NCBI GenBank assembly: GCA_003482555.1
Contig: DMYQ01000125.1
Coordinates: 5,734 to 15,743, forward strand
Direction: 5' to 3'
DNA: 10,010 bases
Source: Janthinobacterium sp.
Lineage (GTDB): Bacteria; Pseudomonadota; Gammaproteobacteria; Burkholderiales; Burkholderiaceae_D
The notes under the pieces were generated by a model that was given only the letters and a program-made list of their open reading frames with translations, was not told where the DNA came from and searched no databases. The translations under genes were made by a program, and so were the position numbers. The first letter of the stretch is position 1. Each line of letters begins with the position of its first letter. Shown here in pieces: positions 1 to 6,284 of the stretch.

Positions 1-1125
1 ATGGTGGCGGTGGCGCAGCAATTCCTGCTCCGCCGCCTTGTGCTCGGTGATGTCGTAACTGGTGCCGACCATGCGCACCGGCGCCCCCTCGGCGTCGCGG
101 AAGACCACGGCGTCGGCCTTGATGTGGCGGATCGTCCCGTTCGGCCAGACGATGCGGAATTCCTCGTCCAGTTCGCGCTCGCCGCGCATGGCCGCGCCCA
201 GCGCGCGCATGGCCCCCGGGCGATCCTCGGGCAGGATGGCCCGGGACCAGCTTTCCAGCAAGTCGCCGAAGTCGCTCTGCTCGGGGCGGTACAGGCGCAG
301 CATTTGCTCGTCCCAATTGAGTTCGTTGCTGGCGATATTCCAGTCCCAGATGCCGATGCTGGCGGCGATCGTCGCGATCTGCAAGCGCTCCTCGCTGTTG
401 CGCATGGCCAGGTAGCGGCTGTCGAGCAGCGCAATCATGGCGCGGATCGAGCCGTTCAGGGTTTTCAGCTCGCCGAAGAACCAGACCCTGGGCTGGGGCG
501 CGTCGGCGCCCTGCCCGGCCATGACGCCGGCCGCGTACTGGCCGACCGCCTTGAGCGGCTTGAGCATCAGGAACCACAGCAACAGGTACAGGCTGAGCAC
601 CAGCGTCAGGTCGAGCACCACGATCACGCCGACGATGCCGATCAGGCGCTGGCGCAACTGGGCCAGCAGCGGCAGCGGCGTGGCGTACACGCTGACGCTG
701 CCGATGTCCTGGCCGGCCGCGATGATCAGGCGGCGTTCCATCAACAGCTCGGGATTGTCGGGCAGGCGGGCGACGCTGTCAAAGCCGCCGGCCGCGTTGC
801 GGCTCAGGATGTAGCGCCCCTTGCCGGAGGCCGGCATGACCACGCTGGCATACAGGTCGTGGTTGTTCAAGCTGCCGCGCATGACGGCCTGGATCTGGCT
901 TTCATCGAAATTCCAGACGGGGAGTTCAACCGCCACCACCAGCTCGTCGGCGCTCACCGCCAGCGCCTTGTGCAACTGGCTCCAACGCTGCTCGCGCTCG
1001 GCGCGGTAAAAAAAGACGGCGAACACCACCAGCACCACGGTCACGACGGCCGTCAGCGCGACGCTGGCGATGAGGGCGATGGAAACGGTGTGGCCGGCGC
1101 GCGGCTCGGGCGTGGGTGTCGTCAT
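1..1125 (-). CDS. Membrane-bound PAS-domain sensor protein, partial (C-terminus beyond the left edge)
   Basis: Reading the minus strand from the ATG at 1125 gives 375 uninterrupted residues that continue past position 1. Seen: a hydrophobic helix at about 13-39, an extracytoplasmic stretch at about 40-159 that includes VELPVWNFDE, a second helix at about 160-186, and a HAMP-like linker after KPLKAVG at 189-195. A PAS domain of the PAS_3 type spans about 245-365. It contains IGIWDWN, then ILPEDR, FRIVWPNGTIRHI and a closing GTSYDITEHKAAEQE. This layout belongs to inner-membrane signalling proteins. The missing output could be a histidine kinase, often hybrid, or a GGDEF/EAL domain, and the sequence cannot decide which. 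The start lies only 10 bases after the stop of the hybrid kinase gene, which implies one transcript and perhaps translational coupling. No strong Shine-Dalgarno is visible before this ATG. Confidence 0.88.
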   Translation of the reverse strand, partial: MTTPTPEPRAGHTVSIALIASVALTAVVTVVLVVFAVFFYRAEREQRWSQLHKALAVSADELVVAVELPVWNFDESQIQAVMRGSLNNHDLYASVVMPASGKGRYILSRNAAGGFDSVARLPDNPELLMERRLIIAAGQDIGSVSVYATPLPLLAQLRQRLIGIVGVIVVLDLTLVLSLYLLLWFLMLKPLKAVGQYAAGVMAGQGADAPQPRVWFFGELKTLNGSIRAMIALLDSRYLAMRNSEERLQIATIAASIGIWDWNIASNELNWDEQMLRLYRPEQSDFGDLLESWSRAILPEDRPGAMRALGAAMRGERELDEEFRIVWPNGTIRHIKADAVVFRDAEGAPVRMVGTSYDITEHKAAEQELLRHRHH

Positions 1126-1135
1126 GGCCGTGGGC

Positions 1136-4100
1136 TCAGTTGGGCGGTGCCTCGCCATGCGGCGCGCCGGCATGCACCGCGCCGGCTTCCTGCAGCAACT
1201 GCCACAGATCCAGATATTGCTGTTGCGCCAGCATGTCGCCGATGCGGGCGGCCAGTTGCGGCCGCTGCGCCGCGATCTCGGCCAGCGCGGCGCCGGTGCG
1301 GCCCAGATCGAGGTCGCGCACGGCGCGCATCAGGGTGCGCCGCGCCGGCTCGGGCAGGCGCGCCAGGTCGGCCGGCAGCAGCGGCGCCTCGGCCGCCGCG
1401 TCGGCCGCCGCCGCATCGGGCGCGGGCGCCGCCTCGGCGCGGGTGAAGCGCAGACCCAGTTGCCGTTCCAGGATGGCGAACAGCTTGGCGTGTTCGATCG
1501 GTTTGCGCAGGAAGGCGTCGGCGCCGGCCGCCAGCGCGGCCGTCTTTTCTTCTTCGAAGGCGGAAGCGGTCATGATGACGATGCGCGGCTGGGCGCGCTC
1601 GCCGCGGGCGCGCACCCAGCGCGTCAGCGCCAGGCCATCCATCAGCGGCATGCGCCAATCCATCAACAGCAAATCCGGCCACGGCGCTGCCGCTTCCAGG
1701 ACGGCGACGGCGGCGGCGCCGTCGTCCGCCTCGGCGATCTCGAAACCCAGGGGCGCCAGCAGCTTGGTGAGCAAGTGGCGGCAATCGGCATCGTCGTCCA
1801 CCAGCAGCAGGCGCTTGCCGCGCTGGGACGGCGCCAGGGTGCGCACCGCCGCGCCCTGGCCGCGCGGCGCCGGGGCTTGGCGGCGCAACTCGGCCGTCAG
1901 CGTAAAACTGAACACCGAGCCGACGCCGGGCTCGGATTCCAGGGTCAGCTCGCCGCCCATCAGGCGCACGAATTCGCGCGAAATGCTCAGGCCCAGTCCC
2001 GTGCCCGTGCGCGCCGGCCCCACTTGCACGAAGGGTTCGAAGATGGCTTCGCGGTCGGCGGCGGCGATGCCGACGCCGCTGTCGCGCACGGCAAAGCTCA
2101 AGGCCAGGCGCTCCTCGGGCAGCGCCGCCACCCGCAGCGACAGGGTGACGGCGCCGCCGCGCACCGACTTGACGGCGTTGGAGAGCAGATTGAGCAACAC
2201 CTGGCGCAGCTTGGCGCCGTCGGCGCGCACCAGCGCCGGCAGCGCATCGCATTCCAGGCGCACGGGCACGGTGCTGCGCCCGCGCGCCATTTCCAGGGTT
2301 TCGCGCAGCAGTTGATCGAGGTCGATTGTGCTCAGGTGCAAACGCATCTGGCCCGCCTCCACCTTCGACAATTCGAGGATATCGTTAATCAGGGTCAGCA
2401 GGTGGTGGCCGGCCCGGTTGATGATGGCCAGATTGTCGCGCTCGGCGGCCGGGATGGCGGGCGCGTCCGTCATGAGTTGCGAAAAGCCGATCACGGCGTT
2501 GAGCGGGGTGCGCAATTCGTGGCTCATATTGGCCAGGAAGACGCTCTTGGCCCGGTTCGCCGTCTCGGCTTCGCGCACCGCCACCGACAGGGCGGCCGTG
2601 CGCTGCTGCACCAATTCTTCCAGGTGGGCGCGGTGGCCCAGGAGTTCCTGTTCCGCCCGCTTGCGTTCGCTGCTCTCGAGGAAGCCGCTGCGCAGCAGGC
2701 GCCGCCCGCGCGCCGGCAGCCGCACCAGCCAGACGTCGCAGGGGAAGATGCTGCCGTCGCGGCGCCGCACATTGCGCTCGATCACGATCTGCTCGCCAGC
2801 CAGCGCGCGCGCGATATTGGCGGCGATGCTGACAGCCGGCGCCAGGCCGTCCGGCTGCTCGTCCGGGTATATATCGGTGGGGCGGCAAGCGAGCAGGTAG
2901 GCGCGGTCGCAGCCCAGCATGCGCTCGGCGCGCGTGTTGCCGTCGACGAAACGTTCGAGGTCGACGTCGTACACCAGGATCGCCTCGGGCGCGTGTTCGA
3001 CCAGGGTGCGAAAGCGCTCCTCGCTGTCGTGGCTGTGCGCCTGGACCAGCCGCAGGCGGCGCCGTTGCAGCAGCAAGGTGGCGAGCAGCGCGCTCAGGGC
3101 CAGGAACACGGCCAGCGCGCTGAGGACGGCGTCCCGGTGCTGCGACCACAGCGACGCCGGCCGGTTGACGAACACGGCGTCGGCCGGCAGGCGGGCCGGG
3201 TCGGCGCCCCAGCGCGCCAATTCATTCCAGTCATACATCGCCATGTAGCGCACCGGCTCGAGCGGGGCTTCGGGTGGGCGAGCACCGGCGAGCATGGCCA
3301 GCGAGGTGCGCGCCAGACGCCGCGCCTCGTGCCCGAGGTGCAGCACGGAGCCGCCGACGACGCCGCTGCCCACGGCGTTGTTGTAGAGCGCGAAGGCGGG
3401 CGCGTTCGCCACGCGCGTCAGTTCGGCGGCCAGTTGCAGCGGCGTGGTCGGGACACCGTCGCGGTCGCGGTTGACGCTGCCGCACAAGAGAATGCTGCCC
3501 GGCGGCAAGGCGGCGACGCGGCGCTTCATCTGCGCCAGGCTGAGTCCATCGAGGTAGTCGAATTCCAGCTTGCCGCCCCAGGCCGCTGCCGCCGCCTGGG
3601 TGCTGCGCTTCAAGTCCTGGTCGGCTTCGCCCGCGCCCAGCGCCACCACCACGCGCCGGGTGGCTGGAAACAGGGCCAGCGCCTGCCGCAGCGTGCCGGC
3701 GACATCGAGCGCGCCGCTCTGGCGCCATACATGAGCGACGGCGGGAGCGGGGGCGGCCGGAGCGGCGGACGCGGCGGGCGCATCCGCGGCGGCCGAGCCC
3801 GACACGGCCAGCAAGGGCGTGTCGCGGCTCAAGTCCTTGAGCGGGCCAAGCAGGTAAGCGAGGGCTGGCGCCTGCAGCGCGACGATCAAGTCCGGCTTGC
3901 GCGCGGCGTACCTTAATAACAACAATTCGCGCATGCGCTCGCGCAGCAGGGGGCCGTCGTCGCGGTTCAAGTTCAGGTATTCGACCATCACGTCCTCGCC
4001 GCCGAGGCCGCCGGCCTTGAGTTCGGCGACATAGCTGCGGGTGAAGGATTCGACGCCGGCGCGGCCATAGCCGTAGGCGGTCAAGAACAGGATGCGCTTG

Positions 4101-4177
4101 GGCACGGCGGCGGCGCCCGCCGTCGTGGGCGGCGCCGCCAGCAGCAGGGATAGCGCGGCCAGCGCGGCCAGAGCCAC
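1136..4177 (-). CDS. Hybrid sensor histidine kinase with ABC-substrate-binding-like periplasmic domain, PAS, HisKA, HATPase and receiver
   Basis: 1013 residues with a GTG start at 4177. Seen in order: hydrophobic N-terminus at 1-22 ending near TAGAAA, a likely signal peptide; periplasmic domain at about 26-340 opening with RILFLTAYGYG, resembling the ABC_sub_bind family used as sensor modules; transmembrane helix at about 349-370; PAS at about 385-505 ending SERKRAEQE; HisKA with FLANMSHELRTPLN, phospho-accepting His553; HATPase with N-box NLLSNAV (Asn667), G1 DSGVGI (699-704), FEPF (713-716) and G2 GTGLGL (725-730); receiver at about 788-905 with acidic DDD at 794-796, phospho-acceptor Asp840, Thr870 and Lys892; an Ala/Pro linker; and a helical tail at about 930-1000 with no clear HPt motif. 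All catalytic residues are present. The start is uncertain: the frame stays open upstream to about 4316 without an in-frame ATG, and the chosen N-terminus lacks the usual positive charges. The ligand is unknown. The gene forms a two-gene unit with the downstream sensor. Confidence 0.9.
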   Translation of the reverse strand: MALAALAALSLLLAAPPTTAGAAAVPKRILFLTAYGYGRAGVESFTRSYVAELKAGGLGGEDVMVEYLNLNRDDGPLLRERMRELLLLRYAARKPDLIVALQAPALAYLLGPLKDLSRDTPLLAVSGSAAADAPAASAAPAAPAPAVAHVWRQSGALDVAGTLRQALALFPATRRVVVALGAGEADQDLKRSTQAAAAAWGGKLEFDYLDGLSLAQMKRRVAALPPGSILLCGSVNRDRDGVPTTPLQLAAELTRVANAPAFALYNNAVGSGVVGGSVLHLGHEARRLARTSLAMLAGARPPEAPLEPVRYMAMYDWNELARWGADPARLPADAVFVNRPASLWSQHRDAVLSALAVFLALSALLATLLLQRRRLRLVQAHSHDSEERFRTLVEHAPEAILVYDVDLERFVDGNTRAERMLGCDRAYLLACRPTDIYPDEQPDGLAPAVSIAANIARALAGEQIVIERNVRRRDGSIFPCDVWLVRLPARGRRLLRSGFLESSERKRAEQELLGHRAHLEELVQQRTAALSVAVREAETANRAKSVFLANMSHELRTPLNAVIGFSQLMTDAPAIPAAERDNLAIINRAGHHLLTLINDILELSKVEAGQMRLHLSTIDLDQLLRETLEMARGRSTVPVRLECDALPALVRADGAKLRQVLLNLLSNAVKSVRGGAVTLSLRVAALPEERLALSFAVRDSGVGIAAADREAIFEPFVQVGPARTGTGLGLSISREFVRLMGGELTLESEPGVGSVFSFTLTAELRRQAPAPRGQGAAVRTLAPSQRGKRLLLVDDDADCRHLLTKLLAPLGFEIAEADDGAAAVAVLEAAAPWPDLLLMDWRMPLMDGLALTRWVRARGERAQPRIVIMTASAFEEEKTAALAAGADAFLRKPIEHAKLFAILERQLGLRFTRAEAAPAPDAAAADAAAEAPLLPADLARLPEPARRTLMRAVRDLDLGRTGAALAEIAAQRPQLAARIGDMLAQQQYLDLWQLLQEAGAVHAGAPHGEAPPN

Positions 4178-4189
4178 TCGCCGGCCGCA

Positions 4190-4230
4190 CGCGCGCGGGA
4201 GCGCCCGCGCGCGCGCGTGGCGCGCGGGCG
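4190..4230 (-). promoter_or_regulatory. Overlapping GC-rich inverted repeats in the hybrid kinase leader
   Basis: The arms at 4202-4212 and 4220-4230 are a perfect 11-base inverted repeat with a 7-base loop. The arm at 4204-4213 also matches 4190-4199 perfectly over 10 bases with a 4-base loop. The central arm can pair with only one side at a time, so the RNA of the kinase leader could switch between two hairpins. The one nearer the gene ends 12 bases before the GTG at 4177 and could hide the ribosome-binding region. The sequences are seen directly. A regulatory role is inference, because alternating GC runs pair easily by chance. No T-run follows, so this is not a standard terminator. Confidence 0.35.
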
Positions 4231-4388
4231 GGGCCGTGCCTGTGCCGTGAATGTCCGTGCTCGTCTCCCATGTCGGTCGGAAGCGCGCCGCGCGGCGGCG
4301 TCCCCGAAAGCATCATAGCGTCATGCGGGGAGCGCGTCCATGCCCTACGGCATCATTTTTCCGCCATGGGGCAGCGACGCGGGCCGCC

Positions 4389-6029
4389 TCAGGCCGGCAT
4401 CGCCTCCAGCGCCGCGCAAGCGAGGGCGGTGCTCAAATACATCTGGCCGCTCAATTCCTTCAGCAGGCTGCTGTGCCGCAGCCGGTCGAGCACCGGCCCC
4501 TTCACTTCGGCCAGGTGCAGGCGCAAGCCGCGCCCGCTCAGCGCGCGGTTCAATTCCAGCAACGCCGACAGGGCCGTGCTGTCGATCTGGTTCACGGCCG
4601 ACAGCACCAGCACCAGGTGGCGCACGGCGGGCCGCGCGCGCAGCTCTTCCTCGATGCGGGCGCCGACGGCGTCGACATTGCCGAAGAACAGGCCGGAGTC
4701 GATCCGCAGCACCAGCACGTGCGGAAGGGTCACGGCTGGATGGCGTTCGATATTGCGGTAATGCTCGCTCTCCCCTATGCGCCCGAGCACGGCGATGTGG
4801 GGCCGGCTGGCACGCCAGATCAGGGTGCCCATCGACAGCAGCACGCCGATCACGACGCCGGCCTCGACGCCGAACACCAGCACCCCGGCCATCGTCGCCA
4901 GCAGCGCCAGGGCGTCGCCGCGGTCGTAGCGCCAGGCTTGGCGCAGGGTGGCCGCGTCGAGCATGCCGAACACGGCGAAGATGATGGTGGCGGCCAGCAC
5001 AGGCAAAGGCAGCAGGGCCAGCCAACCGGTCGGCGCCACCAGGGCCAGGGCCAGCAGGACGGCCGTGATGACGCTGGCCAGCGGCGTGTTGGCGCCGGCC
5101 GAAAAATTGACGGCCGAGCGCGACATGCTGCCCGTCACCGGGAAGCCGCCGGACAGGGCGCTGGCCAGATTCGCCGCGCCCAGGCCCAGCAGTTCACGGT
5201 TGGTGTGCAGTTTTTCACCGCGCTTATGGGCCAGGGTCTGGGCCGCCGACATGCTCATCAAAAAGACGATGAAGGCGATCAGCATGGCCGGCGACAGCAG
5301 CGCGCGCCAATGATGGCTGGACGTGGCCAGGTTCAGGGACGGCAAGCCGGACGGCACGTGGCCGGTGGTGAGCACGCCGGCGCCGGCGAGGTCGAAGGCC
5401 GCCACCAGGGCCGTGCCGACGATCACCAGCAGCATGGGCGCCAGGCGCGCGCCCAGATCGGCCGCCAGCGGCTTGAGGCCGCAGCGCCGCAGCAGCGCGC
5501 CCAGGTAGCGTTTCGCCAGCCACAGCGCCAGCAGGCTGCCCAGGCCGAGCAGCGCGCTGGGTAAATGCAGCCGGGGCGGCGTCGCCCCCAGCAGGGTCGG
5601 CACCTGGCCGACCATGATGACGAGGGCGGCGCCGTTGCTGAAGCCGCTGATCACGGGGCGCGACAAAAAATTGGCCATGAAGCCCAGGCGCAGCAGGCCG
5701 CACAGCAGCAAGGCCACGCCGCCGATGAAAGCGAGTTGCCCGGCCAGCACCACATACAGGGCCGAGCCGGGGGCGGCCAGGGGCGCCAGCGCGGCCGCCG
5801 TCATCAGCGACACGATGGCCATCGGCCCCACCGATTGCGTCATGCTGCTGCCGAACAGCGCATAGGCGATCGGCGGCAGGATGCTGGAGTAGATGCCGAC
5901 CACGGGCGGCAAGCCGGCCACCAGGGCGTAGGCCATGCCTTGCGGGATCATCATCATGGCCACCACGATGCCGGCTGTGAGATCGCCGGCCAGCATGGGG
6001 CGCCGATATTGTCTGAGCCAAAGCAGCAT
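4389..6029 (-). CDS. SulP/SLC26-family anion transporter with C-terminal STAS domain
   Basis: 546 residues from the ATG at 6029. Members of this family carry sulfate, bicarbonate or other small anions across the inner membrane, as proton or sodium symporters or exchangers. Seen: the family signature near the start (IPQGMAYALVAGLPPVVGIY, 28-47); many hydrophobic helices to about residue 405; the conserved core segment with ELLGLGAANL and GGFPVTGSMSRSAVN (279-308); and a cytoplasmic STAS domain at about 435-540 with VNQIDSTALSALLELNRAL, where Ser484 is at the position often phosphorylated in STAS proteins. Length is normal for the family. The start was chosen because MLLWLRQYRRPMLAGDLTAG is the usual beginning and a GGGA lies 7 bases upstream. 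The frame extends to an ATG at 6290, but those 87 extra residues are Arg-rich and unlike the family. Substrate cannot be assigned: no carbonic anhydrase or sulfur gene is adjacent. It is followed on the same strand by the sensor genes after 211 bases. Confidence 0.93.
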   Translation of the reverse strand: MLLWLRQYRRPMLAGDLTAGIVVAMMMIPQGMAYALVAGLPPVVGIYSSILPPIAYALFGSSMTQSVGPMAIVSLMTAAALAPLAAPGSALYVVLAGQLAFIGGVALLLCGLLRLGFMANFLSRPVISGFSNGAALVIMVGQVPTLLGATPPRLHLPSALLGLGSLLALWLAKRYLGALLRRCGLKPLAADLGARLAPMLLVIVGTALVAAFDLAGAGVLTTGHVPSGLPSLNLATSSHHWRALLSPAMLIAFIVFLMSMSAAQTLAHKRGEKLHTNRELLGLGAANLASALSGGFPVTGSMSRSAVNFSAGANTPLASVITAVLLALALVAPTGWLALLPLPVLAATIIFAVFGMLDAATLRQAWRYDRGDALALLATMAGVLVFGVEAGVVIGVLLSMGTLIWRASRPHIAVLGRIGESEHYRNIERHPAVTLPHVLVLRIDSGLFFGNVDAVGARIEEELRARPAVRHLVLVLSAVNQIDSTALSALLELNRALSGRGLRLHLAEVKGPVLDRLRHSSLLKELSGQMYLSTALACAALEAMPA

Positions 6030-6284
6030 GGTGCGGTCCCGAAATTTGAAAAGCGCAAGCCTACCACGGGCCGGGCCGCGCCGACAGCCCGGCCCGCCAC
6101 TACGCCCGCGCCGGGGTCCAGCTCGACGGACAGGATGGAACGTCGCCGCCCGTTCGCGCGCAAGGCATTCCGTCATCCCATGCGCACCCGGCATTCTGAT
6201 ATCCTGGAACTTTTCGGGGAGCGCCATTGGCATGATGAAGCGCGCGGACCTGGACTTTTCATTGATTTTTATGGGAAATAGCGG
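6030..6284. promoter_or_regulatory. Divergent intergenic region between the SulP gene and the LprI-like gene
   Basis: 255 bases separate the minus-strand ATG at 6029 from the plus-strand ATG at 6285, so promoters for both genes should lie here. The half nearest the transporter is GC-rich and holds the inverted repeat at 6067-6096. The half nearest the LprI-like gene becomes AT-richer from about 6190. I could not find a convincing -35/-10 pair. Partial matches such as TATCCT at 6200-6205 and TTGGCA at 6227-6232 lack partners at proper spacing. A GGGAAA at 6273-6278 may serve as a weak ribosome-binding site for the plus-strand gene. Confidence 0.5.
6067..6096 (-). promoter_or_regulatory. 10-bp perfect inverted repeat in the SulP gene leader
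   Basis: CGGGCCGGGC at 6067-6076 and its exact complement at 6087-6096 surround a 10-base loop. On the transporter transcript this would form a strong hairpin ending 37 bases before the ATG at 6029. It could be an attenuation or mRNA-stability element, or an operator for a dimeric protein. No T-run follows on either strand, so a simple intrinsic terminator is unlikely. The structure is seen directly and the function is inferred. Confidence 0.35.

Noticed and set aside
1070..3916. Very long plus-strand open frame (948 codons) opposite the hybrid kinase
   Set aside because: It is rich in Arg, Gln, His and Ala with no domain pattern. It mirrors the GC-rich codons of the kinase on the other strand, whose motifs are unmistakable. 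The plus-strand frames at 1-1446 and 4251-5564 are rejected for the same reason.
4340..4360. Hairpin ATGCC-CTAC-GGCAT followed by a T-run on the plus strand
   Set aside because: The stem is only 5 bp and no plus-strand gene lies upstream to be terminated. On the minus strand, where the genes are, no T-run follows.
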